This document shows, piece after piece, positions 26,430-34,597 of a stretch of 64,000 nucleotides of DNA (the first letter of the stretch is position 1; the number at the start of each line of letters is the position of its first letter). This DNA is from Streptococcus viridans (GTDB lineage: Bacteria; Bacillota; Bacilli; Lactobacillales; Streptococcaceae), in contig NZ_LR134266.1 in assembly GCF_900636365.1 (NCBI RefSeq), forward strand, positions 199,501-263,500. The letters are read 5' to 3'. The translations under genes were made by a program, and so were the position numbers. The notes under the pieces are model-generated. The model was not told the origin of the DNA and ran no database searches. It saw only the letters and a program-made list of their open reading frames with translations.

Positions 26430-27029
26430 ATGTCAAACGAAAAAAATGTAAACACAACAAATGTAGATAAACAAGAAGCTACTAAAAAAGTAGATGCAGT
26501 AAAAGGAGAATTGACTTACGAAGATAAAGTCATTCAAAAAATTATCGGACTTTCTTTAGAAAAAGTAGATGGCTTGTTGGCTGTAGATGGAGGATTTTTC
26601 TCTAATCTAACTGATAAGATCATCAATACTGACCATGTTGGTAATGGAGTAAACGTTGAAGTTGGTAAAGAACAAGTCGCTGTTGACTTGAATGTAGTAG
26701 TGGAATATCAAAAGAATGTTCCTGAGTTGTACAAACACATTAAAGAAGTAGTTGTATCACAAGTTTCTAAGATCACTGACTTGGAAGTTATTGAAGTGAA
26801 TGTGAATGTTGTTGATATTAAAACGAAAGAACAACATGAAGCAGATTCAGTAAGCTTGCAAGATCGTGTAACTGGAGTAGTTGAATCAACAGGTGAATTC
26901 GCATCTGAACAGTTTGAAAATGTTAAAACAGGTTTAGGGAATGGATTCTCAGCAGTTAAAGAAAAAGTTGGTGAAGGCGTAGAAGCCGTAACTGACTCTT
27001 CATCAAATGAAAAACCACGTGTTCATTAA
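26430..27029 (+). CDS. Asp23/Gls24-family envelope stress protein, copy 2
   Basis: 199 residues, differing from copy 1 mainly in the first 20 residues (TTNVDKQEATKKVDAVKGEL). The rest is almost identical, including the amphipathic tail. Probably anchored by AmaP copy 2. Having two nearly identical asp23 genes invites recombination that would delete or multiply the operon. Confidence 0.9.
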   Translation: MSNEKNVNTTNVDKQEATKKVDAVKGELTYEDKVIQKIIGLSLEKVDGLLAVDGGFFSNLTDKIINTDHVGNGVNVEVGKEQVAVDLNVVVEYQKNVPELYKHIKEVVVSQVSKITDLEVIEVNVNVVDIKTKEQHEADSVSLQDRVTGVVESTGEFASEQFENVKTGLGNGFSAVKEKVGEGVEAVTDSSSNEKPRVH

Positions 27030-27076
27030 TTTATAATTAAACACTTACAAATAAAAAATCATATGGAGGTAAGACT

Positions 27077-27280
27077 ATGTCTACAGAAGAAAAAGTAAAC
27101 CAAGCAAAAGGTGCGATCAAAGAAGGTGTCGGTAAATTGACTGGCGACAAGAAAACAGAAAAAGAAGGAGCTGCTGAAAAGGTAGTTTCTAAAGTAAAAG
27201 AAGTCGCAGAAGACGCAAAAGATGCCGTTGAAGGCGCAATCGAAGGCGTTAAGAATATGATCAAAGGTGATGACAAATAA
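27077..27280 (+). CDS. CsbD-family stress protein, copy 2
   Basis: 67 residues, same protein as at 24513, with the same leader (TATGGAGGTAAGACT before the ATG). No clear terminator follows; about 260 bases of AT-rich sequence lead to a third CsbD gene. Confidence 0.9.
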   Translation: MSTEEKVNQAKGAIKEGVGKLTGDKKTEKEGAAEKVVSKVKEVAEDAKDAVEGAIEGVKNMIKGDDK

Positions 27281-27543
27281 GTCATAAGTACAATCGATTT
27301 TTCGTGTTAGATCAACATATTCTCTATAATTCTTTTCATATAAATTTAACAATCAGATTAAAAGGTTATAAGCCAATATAATCAAATAATCCTAAGTAAT
27401 GCACTATTTCAATTTAATTGAGTAGTAACACATTTTCTCATTAGATTTAAGCGAAAAGTCGATTTTCTTTTGATATAGAATCAAATATCCACAAGATTAT
27501 TTCATAATTAAAATTTAAAGATATTACACATGGAGGTAAGACT

Positions 27544-27747
27544 ATGTCTACAGAAGAAAAAGTAAACCAAGCAAAAGGTGCGATCAAAGAAGGTGTCGGT
27601 AAATTGACTGGCGATGAAAAAACTGAAAAAGAAGGAACTGCTGAAAAAGTAATTTCTAAAGTAAAAGAAGTCGCAGAAGACGCAAAAGATGCCGTTGAAG
27701 GCGCAATCGAAGGCGTTAAAAATATGATTAAAGGTGACGACAAATAA
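27544..27747 (+). CDS. CsbD-family stress protein, copy 3
   Basis: 67 residues with a few changes relative to the other copies ([17 protein letters not shown]). It has the same ribosome-site leader, CATGGAGGTAAGACT, and the terminator type seen after copy 1. Only csbD was carried in this third unit, so it is either a partial operon copy or an independent single-gene duplication. Confidence 0.9.
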   Translation: MSTEEKVNQAKGAIKEGVGKLTGDEKTEKEGTAEKVISKVKEVAEDAKDAVEGAIEGVKNMIKGDDK

Positions 27748-27790
27748 TAGTTAATGGTTATCTTTTAATGACAACTAGTTAATCCCTAAT

Positions 27791-27847
27791 AACGCATTCT
27801 AAATTCTATAGTCTTAGCTCTACTATAGAGGCTAGAGTGCGTTTTTG
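27791..27847 (+). terminator. Terminator after the third CsbD gene
   Basis: AACGCATTCTAAATTCTATA pairs imperfectly with TATAGAGGCTAGAGTGCGTT across a short loop, followed by Ts. Homologous to the terminator at 24760. Confidence 0.75.
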
Positions 27848-27927
27848 ATTCCGTTTTCTTAATTTTCTATTGTAATAGATATTTAATGCTAATTTGTTAG
27901 AATATAAGCGATTAAGGAGGTGTTACA

Positions 27928-28290
27928 ATGAATAAAATAATGACTCTACTATTTTTGATGATTTTGAGTTTGCCTTTAGTTGCATGCTCTAATCAAAGTA
28001 ACCAGACTTTGGATGGCGAATATTATTGGGTTAATGAATCTCGAAATGAACGAGCATTTACTATTTCAGGAAATAAGGGAACACTTGATAGTAGTGTTGC
28101 TGATAACTTTGTAATCGATCAAAAGAATGAAACAATTGAGCTGATGGGTTCTCAAATGTTAAATCACACAACAAGTTATACATATAAAGATGGTGTCTTT
28201 ACTGTAGATATATCCGGTGTGGAACGTGATTATTATAAGAAAGACAGTGAGGCTTATAAGAAGGCATTGAAGGAATTAGATGATGATTGA
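27928..28290 (+). CDS. Small lipoprotein, unknown function
   Basis: 120 residues with signal peptide and lipobox LVAC (Cys about 20), then a compact domain (about 28-108) beginning DGEYYWVNESRNERAF. Similar in plan to the lipoprotein at 19721 (both have a DGxY start to the mature domain), so the two may be distant relatives. Ribosome site AAGGAGGTG. Small lipoproteins next to T7SS loci sometimes act as immunity factors, but there is no evidence for that here. Confidence 0.75.
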   Translation: MNKIMTLLFLMILSLPLVACSNQSNQTLDGEYYWVNESRNERAFTISGNKGTLDSSVADNFVIDQKNETIELMGSQMLNHTTSYTYKDGVFTVDISGVERDYYKKDSEAYKKALKELDDD

Positions 28291-28325
28291 GGACAATGTT
28301 TAATTTCCTTTTCTAGTCATAGTTT

Positions 28326-28361
28326 AACGCTTATTCTGTACAAGGATTAAGCGTTTTTTAT
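28326..28361 (+). terminator. Terminator after the lipoprotein gene
   Basis: AACGCTTA (28326-28333) pairs with TAAGCGTT (28348-28355), followed by Ts. Confidence 0.75.
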
Positions 28362-28424
28362 TGTGTATCTCCTTGGTCGAGAATTGACTCTCAGTTATCC
28401 TAGTGTGTACTAAATCTGACAAAA

Positions 28425-28453
28425 TTGACAAAATTACATAAATTTGATATAAT
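28425..28453 (+). promoter_or_regulatory. Perfect consensus promoter of the gene at 28582
   Basis: TTGACA (28425-28430), 17 bp, TATAAT (28448-28453): the ideal vegetative promoter. Transcription should begin near 28460, leaving about 120 untranslated bases before the start codon; this leader includes a small hairpin (CAAGC..GCTTG near 28510-28530). Confidence 0.85.
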
Positions 28454-28581
28454 AACTTTATATAGGTGTTGGAAGTGAATTATTAAAACTAATAATATCC
28501 TATAAATCACAAGCGAACCTTGTTGCTTGCAGTTGCTTATAAAGTAGAACAAGTTGAATAAATAGAAAGTGAGAATACTAT

Positions 28582-28980
28582 ATGAGAATAACAAGTTTTA
28601 GAGATATGGACACCACTGAAGATTTTGAATTTGTAGATGAAAAAATGAGTGAGTATTTCCGTTGGGGAATTGCTGATTTCTATTCGCTTCAACAAGCAAC
28701 CTATTGGATCGGGGATATCTTGAGAAAAGAACCCAGCGCTAATTTTGAAGTAAGAGCACGAGTTTCAGAAAGTGATGATGTAGATGAATATGAAAGAATC
28801 GTGTTATACGAAGGTGATCAGTGTTTTGATTCTTGGTTCTTAGAAGAGAAAGCAAGCTTTATGGCACCATATTCTATGGTACTATTTCTCAATAAGGATA
28901 CAAATGTGGCCTATGCTATCGAGAAAAATGAATTTGATGAGCCTGGACATGTGAAGTATTTGTGTGAGATAAGAAAATAA
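28582..28980 (+). CDS. Hypothetical small acidic protein, possible immunity protein
   Basis: 132 residues, acidic and soluble, beginning MRITSFRDMDTTEDFEF and containing YFRWGIADFYSLQQATYWIG. No family recognised. Three things set it apart: a perfect consensus promoter, a following terminator and att-like repeat just as for the Tdi1-type immunity genes, and a fragment of a second copy at 54582-54648 next to another att arm. By position it behaves like one of the immunity cassettes of the island, so a role against an unknown effector is a reasonable guess only. Confidence 0.65.
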   Translation: MRITSFRDMDTTEDFEFVDEKMSEYFRWGIADFYSLQQATYWIGDILRKEPSANFEVRARVSESDDVDEYERIVLYEGDQCFDSWFLEEKASFMAPYSMVLFLNKDTNVAYAIEKNEFDEPGHVKYLCEIRK

Positions 28981-28982
28981 AT

Positions 28983-29012
28983 AAGAGAGTTGGAAAACTC
29001 TCTTATTTATTT
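28983..29012 (+). terminator. Terminator after the gene at 28582
   Basis: AAGAGAGTT (28983-28991) and AACTCTCTT (28996-29004) form a 9-bp stem with a 4-base loop, followed by a T-rich tail. Confidence 0.8.
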
Positions 29013-29058
29013 TTCAAAACCTTTTGATAAGAAGAAAGCGACCGACCATAATATAGTT

Positions 29059-29274
29059 ATGGAAATCAAACACAATAAAATACTTGTATTACTATTTATG
29101 AATCTCTTCTTGATTGTGCTGGTTTTATTACATACCCAAGAATGTAATAAAGCAGTATGAGCAGATAATGTTTTCCTAGAAGCATTTACTTTTTCTGCGG
29201 ATTTATTTTCATCAAAAGAGTCTCAGGCTATAGAAGAAGAGCAGTATATGGTCATACACTACAAGAGAAAATAA
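29059..29274 (+). pseudogene. Remnant of a small membrane protein with an in-frame TGA
   Basis: From the ATG at 29059 the frame encodes 33 residues with one hydrophobic segment (KILVLLFMNLFLIVLVLL), hits TGA at 29158-29160, and continues open in the same frame for 37 more codons (ADNVFLEAFTFSADLFSS..) to TAA at 29272. No strong ribosome site. It may be a decayed one-helix protein; a chance frame cannot be excluded. Confidence 0.35.
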
Positions 29275-29315
29275 ATGAAGAATTTGATAACGTTAGAAAA
29301 CTTTTATAATTATTT

Positions 29316-29514
29316 GGTACAAAAAACAAAATGACAAACAAAAAAGCCTGATATATCAGGCTTCCTGTTGATTTAGATGCCCCCTGCATGAATTTGGGAG
29401 GCTTTTTCACCTTGAAAGAAATTAAAAATATTGAAATATAAGTGATTTTCGGAAGATAATTAAAGAGAATTTAAATGCAATTATTTCAAAATGGGGCAAA
29501 AGTGGGGCAAAAAA
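29316..29514. mobile_element. att-like junction repeat, unit 2
   Basis: GGTAC-AAAAAAC, then the palindrome AAGCCTGATATATCAGGCTT, then the tRNA-derived core TTTAGATGCCCCCTGCA (29372-29387), then an arm of about 105 bp ending in ATGGGGCAAAAGTGGGGCAA (29492-29512). The arm is the most diverged of the set. Interpreted as the right end of one element joined to the left end of the next. Confidence 0.65.
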
Positions 29515-29703
29515 TGAATGTAAAATACGGGCATGCTTCTTTATTAGATTGCTTCAAAAACATTATCCTTATTATCTTTCCTTTAGATACTTAAATGCGC
29601 ATGAGACTGTTATTCTTCTTGTTAAGTAGTCTCTGATATATATAAGTTGTGGTATACTAGAGGCAGAGTTAAACGTGAATAGGAAATTAAATCGGAGGAA
29701 AAC

Positions 29704-30246
29704 ATGCTAGAAAACTTTATAAAAGTGGCAGATATGCCCCAAGAAGTCATTGAAAAGTATAAGGATCAAGTCCCTGCTGAGTTAGTTCAAATTTGGCAGG
29801 AGGATGGTCTAGGAACCTTCTTAGATGGTTATCTAAAAGTCATCAATCCAGATGATTATCTTGAACTTCTCCGAGATAGCTATTTCAGAGGAGATATCGC
29901 TTTTCCTATGTTCGTAACAGCATTTGGTGATATTATTACCTGGGAAAAGAATACCTATGTGGGAATTGTCCAATATAATATTCAAGATTTGGATATTATG
30001 ATTAAGCGTATGGATCGTTTCATAGAGTATGTTGATGATGAAGATTTCAAAGACGATTATTTCGATATTCCACTCTACAAAAAAGCTGTTGCCAAACATG
30101 GTGAATTGGCCTACGATGAGTGTTTCGGTTTTGTCCCGCTCCTGGTATTAGGAGGCTTTAAAGATGTGGATCATATGGATAAAGTCAAAGTCCGGGAGCA
30201 CATTTACCTCATGTACCAACTCACAGGCGGAGTATTTGACGATTGA
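29704..30246 (+). CDS. Orphan immunity protein, GAD-like/DUF1851 (Tdi1 type)
   Basis: 180 residues. N-terminal GAD-like part (about 1-95: MLENFIKVADMPQEVIEKYK, then FLDGYLKVINPDDYLELL), C-terminal DUF1851-like part ending GGFKDVDHMDKVKVREHIYL. This two-part layout is that of Tdi1, the immunity protein of Tde1/Ntox15 DNases. No toxin gene is next to it, so it is an orphan. It is close to the gene at 50918 in its ends, but its middle (about 98-145) differs strongly, which suggests protection against a different toxin variant. Promoter TATACT near 29653 and ribosome site CGGAGGA. Confidence 0.75.
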   Translation: MLENFIKVADMPQEVIEKYKDQVPAELVQIWQEDGLGTFLDGYLKVINPDDYLELLRDSYFRGDIAFPMFVTAFGDIITWEKNTYVGIVQYNIQDLDIMIKRMDRFIEYVDDEDFKDDYFDIPLYKKAVAKHGELAYDECFGFVPLLVLGGFKDVDHMDKVKVREHIYLMYQLTGGVFDD

Positions 30247-30251
30247 TAAAA

Positions 30252-30276
30252 AAGAACCACCCTCGCGGTGGTTCTT
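30252..30276 (+). terminator. Terminator after the orphan immunity gene
   Basis: AAGAACCACC and GGTGGTTCTT (30252-30261, 30267-30276) form a perfect 10-bp stem with a 5-base loop. A second hairpin, GAGTCT..AGACTC, lies at about 30308-30327. Both recur after the immunity gene at 50918. Confidence 0.85.
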
Positions 30277-30340
30277 TCGATGAAAACGGGGGGTTAGATA
30301 ACCAGAGAGTCTTTGGATGAGACTCGCTTATTTTGTGAAT

Positions 30341-30563
30341 ATAAAAATTTTTGGTACAAATTTTGGTACAAAAAACAAAATGACAAACAAAAAAGCCTGA
30401 TATATCAGGCTTCCTGTTGATTTAGATGCCCCCTGCATGAATTTGTAAGAACTTTTCATATTGAAAATAAACAAAAATGTTGAAATATAGCTGATTTTAG
30501 GGAAATACTTTTAGGTATTTTCAATGTCAGGATTTAAAAATGGGGCAAAAGTGGGGCAAAAAC
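30341..30563. mobile_element. att-like junction repeat, unit 3
   Basis: Two GGTACAAA copies (about 30351-30372), the palindrome AGCCTGATATATCAGGCT, the core TTTAGATGCCCCCTGCA (30421-30437), then the arm to TGGGGCAAAAGTGGGGCAAA (30541-30560). Almost identical in layout to the unit at 51561. Confidence 0.7.
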
Positions 30564-30631
30564 AAATTAACGAAAAAAATATCGAGTTCGTGCATCAAGT
30601 AAATGATAAATTGCAAGAATAAGTGCAACAT

Positions 30632-30717
30632 TTACTCGAACTCATCCTCTAGAGCTTCACTAGCAGTTCTGTAAGCTAAACATTTTCGTGGTCGGTGATT
30701 GATATCATATAAAGCCT
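30632..30717 (-). pseudogene. IS30-family transposase C-terminal fragment
   Basis: Read on the minus strand, the sequence encodes ALYDINHRPRKCLAYRTASE followed by ALEDEFE and a stop. NHRPRKCLxYRT is the typical end of IS30-family transposases. Only about 28 codons remain, with a short stretch of possible IS end beyond. The matching position in the duplicated block (51.9 kb) has only the flanking AAAGCCTTGG, so the fragment was lost there or gained here after duplication. Confidence 0.75.
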
Positions 30718-30750
30718 TGGTTCCCAAAGCTTTTTTATGTTATAAACTCA

Positions 30751-31896
30751 TTAAAAGAACCCCCAGTTAGATTTGGAATATTTTTTATTCTGTGTCACAT
30801 AAAAATAAATAAAATGAATGGCTATAGCTAGAGCTAAAATGGTTGTTATACTCACTACTATTATAGGATTAGAAGCAAAGATTAAAGAGAGAATCAAGGC
30901 AGCCAGATAGAGTGTCGCTTGGACACAGTAGTAACTTTTCGAATAGCGAAGATAGTGTTTGTTATAGGGCCCATTTACTAGGACAGCAGCTTGAAAGAGG
31001 CCAAATCCGATATAAGAGAAGCTGGTTGCAAAGAGAAGATTAGCTTCAGGATTCAGAAGAAAACTCATCGAAACGGTCATCATAATAAGTCCAATGAAAA
31101 TAGGATAGTGACTGTAAATTAGAAATAGTCCCTTTTGATTAGATTTTTCATCAATAGCATGGTCGAATTGACCAAAATAAAACAAGAACAGAGAAAGCAT
31201 AATAATGAAATAAAGAACCGAATAAATCGAGAAATTCTCGATTGTAAAGAAGTTAGCTAGCTCCATAATCATCTCTCCAAACGTAATAATGACAAGAAGG
31301 GAGATGCGCTCGATTAAATGGGGGAGATTTACCTGGTAATGCTTATCTTTACTAAGCAAGATAATTGGCATAATAAATGTTAGCAGAATACTAGCAAATA
31401 AGACAGAGACTCCAACGTAAATAGGAAGAAGAGCTGCTAGATAGACTCCTAAACTTCCTAGACCTGTTATCCATAGAAAACCTTTGATACTTTCCCGTTC
31501 AACATTATCGGTTGATTTTCTAAAAAATTCAACCAAATATTGTAAAAATAAGGTAAAGGTTAATGTACCAACAGCCCAACAAAGATAATGAAAATATTGT
31601 TGCCAATCAGGTCCAATCATATTGGCTATAAAGAGTAAAAGTCCCATTTTGATAAACATGATTACCATGTTAAATAAAGAGTTCTTTCCATAGCGATTGG
31701 TATAAATGGTTTGAATCATCCATGAATCAGTGAGAACCAAGACAGCCATGAAAAAATCAAGGAAAGAATTCCAAGTCAAAATACCGTTATGAAGATGCTC
31801 AATTAAAGTAGTTGCTTTTGAAATTGCAAAAACAAACACTAGGTCATAAAATAGTTCTGAAAATTCTACACGTTTATGCTTAATAAGAGTTGTCAT
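30751..31896 (-). CDS. LtrA-family membrane protein, copy 1
   Basis: 381 residues with about ten membrane helices. The opening KHKRVEFSELFYDLVFVFAISK is the LtrA (low temperature requirement A) signature. The molecular function of the family is unsettled. It is followed at 51951 by a second copy differing at only about a dozen residues. Both lie on the minus strand directly behind an immunity gene and att unit, so they are part of the same duplicated block. A good ribosome site (AGAAAGGTATTAAT) precedes the start. Confidence 0.87.
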   Translation of the reverse strand: MTTLIKHKRVEFSELFYDLVFVFAISKATTLIEHLHNGILTWNSFLDFFMAVLVLTDSWMIQTIYTNRYGKNSLFNMVIMFIKMGLLLFIANMIGPDWQQYFHYLCWAVGTLTFTLFLQYLVEFFRKSTDNVERESIKGFLWITGLGSLGVYLAALLPIYVGVSVLFASILLTFIMPIILLSKDKHYQVNLPHLIERISLLVIITFGEMIMELANFFTIENFSIYSVLYFIIMLSLFLFYFGQFDHAIDEKSNQKGLFLIYSHYPIFIGLIMMTVSMSFLLNPEANLLFATSFSYIGFGLFQAAVLVNGPYNKHYLRYSKSYYCVQATLYLAALILSLIFASNPIIVVSITTILALAIAIHFIYFYVTQNKKYSKSNWGFF

Positions 31897-32060
31897 ATTA
31901 ATACCTTTCTACTTTAGAAATACAATTCATTATAACAGAAAATGGTAATGAGAGAAAAAGGATATGCTTAAATAATTTCATGTGGCGCGAATTGTCAAAA
32001 CCTTGACTTCTTTTGTCATTTACTTGAAAAAGCAACCCTGACGAGTTGATTAAAATCCTA

Positions 32061-32903
32061 TTAAAAATTAACTTTGTCAGGATCATCCTGAGTTTTGATG
32101 CCTTGAATCTTATCCAAGACCGCCATATCTTCCTCTGATAAGTCGAAGCCGAAGATATCCAAGTTAGCTTTTATATTTTTAGGTGTCACAGACTTAGGTA
32201 GTGGCAAGAAACCTTTTTGAAGGCTCCAACGCAGAGCAACTTGTGCCACAGATTTACCGTTACGTTCAGCCACTGCTTCAACATCTTCATTTCCAAAAAT
32301 ACCACCTGTACCTAGTGGACTATAGGCTTCAATAAGGATATCGCGCTCTTGGCAATAGGCAACTAAGTCTTCTTGGTCACAACCTGGAGCCAAGAGGATT
32401 TGATTGACATGTGGAACAATTTCAGCTGTTTCAATAAGAGCTTCTAGGTGATGTTGCATAAAGTTAGACACACCGATAGCGCGCACCTTACCTTCTTTGT
32501 AAGCTTCTTCCATAGCCTTCCATGCACCCGCATTGCCAGCCTTCCAAGCATCATTCTCACGAAGCGCCTTTGGATTAGGCCAATGGATAAGCAAAAGATC
32601 CAAATAATCCACACCAAGTCTTTCGAGAGACTCATCGATAGAAGTCTTAGCCAACTCGTAATCGTGCTTATCATTCCAAAGTTTGGTAGTTAGGAAAATA
32701 TCCTCACGTGCCAAATCACTATCAGCAATCGCCTTACCTACAGAAACCTCGTTACCGTAAATTTGTGCGGTATCAATATGTGTGTAACCCGCCTTAAGTG
32801 CGAAGCTAACGCTGTTATAGGCTTCTTCGCCTTCAGCAATTTGCCAAGTTCCAAAACCAATTTTAGGAATAGCAACCCCATTTGCAAGTGTATATGTTTC
32901 CAT
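32061..32903 (-). CDS. Aldo/keto reductase (2,5-diketo-gluconate reductase-like)
   Basis: The ATG at 32903 (METYTLANGVAIPKIGFGTW) is chosen over 32963, since it follows AAAAGGTG and matches the family's usual start. 280 residues. Catalytic tetrad visible: Asp44 and Tyr49 (HIDTAQIYGNE), Lys74 (LTTKLWN), His107 (LLIHWPNP). NADPH-dependent cytoplasmic oxidoreductase with broad carbonyl substrates. It stands alone between an LtrA gene and a broken immunity gene, and is probably passenger cargo of the island. Confidence 0.9.
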   Translation of the reverse strand: METYTLANGVAIPKIGFGTWQIAEGEEAYNSVSFALKAGYTHIDTAQIYGNEVSVGKAIADSDLAREDIFLTTKLWNDKHDYELAKTSIDESLERLGVDYLDLLLIHWPNPKALRENDAWKAGNAGAWKAMEEAYKEGKVRAIGVSNFMQHHLEALIETAEIVPHVNQILLAPGCDQEDLVAYCQERDILIEAYSPLGTGGIFGNEDVEAVAERNGKSVAQVALRWSLQKGFLPLPKSVTPKNIKANLDIFGFDLSEEDMAVLDKIQGIKTQDDPDKVNF

Positions 32904-33007
32904 GATTTTCACCTTTTCTTTTTTTAATAGTACTATCTTAAATAAGATAAGGCAAAAATGCAAAGATTTGCTACGGCTATTATTATGAATAGTTCCTTAC
33001 TTCTTTT

Positions 33008-33347
33008 TCCGATGTTCGTAACAGCCTTTGGAGATATTATTACTTGGGAAGAGAATGAATTTGTTGGTATTGTAAAATAAAATCTTCAAGACTGCGACAT
33101 TATTATCAAGAGCCTGAAATATTTTCTTCAGTATTTAGATAACTCATATGTGACTGATAACTTTGAACTGGATTTATATAGACAGGCTGTGTTAAAACAT
33201 GGTCCCTTGTCATATAACCAATGTTTCGGTTTTGTTCCTTTACTAGCATTAGGAGGCTTTAAAGATGTGGAACATATGGATAAAGTCAAAGTCCTGGAGC
33301 ACATTTATCTCATGTACCAACTCACAGGCGGAGTGATGGACGATTGA
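33008..33347 (+). pseudogene. Broken Tdi1-type immunity gene
   Basis: The sequence aligns with the immunity genes at 29704 and 50918 from about residue 75 (FPMFVTAFGDIITWE) to the end (YQLTGGVMDD). The first 75 codons are missing, and a TAA at 33077 (GIVK-stop) interrupts the rest; a late ATG at 33150 leaves only 65 codons. Its middle segment (FLQYLDNSYVTDNFELDLYR) is of the 50918 type rather than the 29704 type. It is followed by the usual terminator and att unit. Confidence 0.85.
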
Positions 33348-33450
33348 TAGAAAGGAACTACCTTCGAGGTGGTTTTTTCGACGAAAACGAGTGTGAGATA
33401 AATAACGAGTCTTTGGATGAGACTCGTTTATTTTGTGAATATAAACTTTT

Positions 33451-33665
33451 TGGTACAAAATTTGGTATAAAAAACAAAATGACAAGCAAAAAAGCCTTGG
33501 AACTCAAGGCTTTTTCCTGTTGATTTAGATGCCCCCTGCATGAATTTGTATGAAATTTTCATATTGAAAGTAATCAAAAATATTGAAATATAGATGATTT
33601 TCGGAAGGTACTTTTAGGTATTTTCAATGTCATGATTTAAAAATGGGGCAAAAGTGGGGCAAAAA
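33451..33665. mobile_element. att-like junction repeat, unit 4
   Basis: GGTACAAAATTTGGTATAAA, a hairpin (AAAGCCTTGG..CAAGGCTTT) resembling the one next to the tRNA, the core TTTAGATGCCCCCTGCA (33524-33540), and the arm to TGGGGCAAAAGTGGGGCAAA (33644-33663). Confidence 0.7.
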
Positions 33666-33679
33666 CGAATGACTCACAT

Positions 33680-33823
33680 TTGGTTAGAAAACCTATAATA
33701 CCTATATATGTTGACCCTCGTATCCAGACGAACCATAACTCTATAAGCTTTGATTCAGGAGACCAGTGTACCTATGATAAATCATCAGTGCCTATTATTA
33801 GAGAATATAGAAAAGTCATGTAA
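33680..33823 (+). pseudogene. C-terminal gene fragment, unrecognised
   Basis: An open frame ends YVDPRIQTNHNSISF and then DSGDQCTYDKSSVPIIREYR before TAA at 33821. No start codon with a ribosome site is visible, and it begins right after the att arm, so it looks like the tail of a gene cut by recombination. A strong hairpin terminator follows (33853-33908), as for a real gene end. Family unknown. Confidence 0.3.
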
Positions 33824-33852
33824 ATTAGCTACAAATTTACATGACTAACATA

Positions 33853-33908
33853 AAAAGCGAACAAACAGAAGTTTAAGTGCCAGAAATCTCCGTTTGGTCG
33901 CTTTTTTA
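33853..33908 (+). terminator. Terminator
   Basis: AAAAGCGAACAAACAGA pairs with TCCGTTTGGTCGCTTTT (one or two mismatches), followed by a T-run. Confidence 0.7.
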
Positions 33909-33991
33909 TTAATTTAAACCATTTATTTAAATAGCTTAATAGTAAAGATTTTCAAAAATCGAAATCTTTTTACCTCAGTCTCTTCAGTCTG

Positions 33992-34597
33992 TTAATTTTT
34001 TTTCGAAAATTTCTCTTTAATATTAGCTTTCAATTTATCAAATTTTTCACGACGAGCTTCTTTTTTATCCGCAATTAAGCGAGCTTTAGCTTGATGCTCT
34101 AAATCTTCTTGAATTTTGAGAGCTGACTCTATCTCTGCCGCAACAGTAGCGACATCCCATCTAGCAATGTCAACCTGATACTTTTCAAAAATAGCATTTA
34201 AAACAGATTCATCATTTTCTTGTACAAGTGCAATAATAGCTACTTCGCCATTAGTCAACTTTTTACTAACGGTTGTAATTAATGCCGAATTGATCAATTC
34301 TTTGTCTGAACCAACGGAGGCGCCAATTGCTCCACCAGTAGCAAAACCAAAGAGAACACCTAGTGGTCCACCTAAAATTCCGATTAAACTACCAATTAAT
34401 CCGCCTTCGAAATAATCATCTCCTAGGGAATTCATCAAATCAAAGCTATCTTTGACGTTAACAACACCATTTTCAGCTTTTACAATTGAAGCCTGAGCTA
34501 ATTTGGTATTTTCAGTTTGAACAAACTGTTTTAATTCTGAAAAGGCCTGAAAGGCTTCACTTTCAATATGAAAAATTGAGACAACAACATTTTCCAT
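33992..34597 (-). CDS. DUF1269-like membrane-associated protein
   Basis: 201 residues. N-terminal alpha/beta region (MENVVVSIFHIESEAFQAFS), a glycine-rich membrane hairpin (about 67-95: GGLIGSLIGILGGPLGVLFG), a second alpha/beta region, and a charged coiled C-terminus (about 150-201, Lys/Glu-rich). This layout resembles DUF1269 and related stress-membrane proteins. The function is unknown. Neighbouring HdeD-like and CsbD/Gls24 genes hint at a stress theme in this part of the island. Confidence 0.65.
   Translation of the reverse strand: MENVVVSIFHIESEAFQAFSELKQFVQTENTKLAQASIVKAENGVVNVKDSFDLMNSLGDDYFEGGLIGSLIGILGGPLGVLFGFATGGAIGASVGSDKELINSALITTVSKKLTNGEVAIIALVQENDESVLNAIFEKYQVDIARWDVATVAAEIESALKIQEDLEHQAKARLIADKKEARREKFDKLKANIKEKFSKKN

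Larger units (their letters stand above)
22620..27280 (+). repeat. Tandem duplication of the five-gene envelope-stress operon
   Basis: Units at about 22620-24812 and 25190-27280 carry the same five genes in the same order with very similar spacers. Divergence is uneven: asp23 and csbD almost identical, glsB, amaP and DUF2273 clearly diverged. This fits an old duplication with later gene conversion at the 3' end, or acquisition of a second related operon. Confidence 0.8.

Noticed and set aside
28400..28594. 64-codon minus-strand frame over the promoter of the gene at 28582
   Set aside because: It overlaps a perfect plus-strand promoter and has no ribosome site.
33150..33347. Late-start frame as a functional short immunity protein
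   Set aside because: It lacks the whole N-terminal half and the sequence upstream is a clear remnant of the full gene with a stop.
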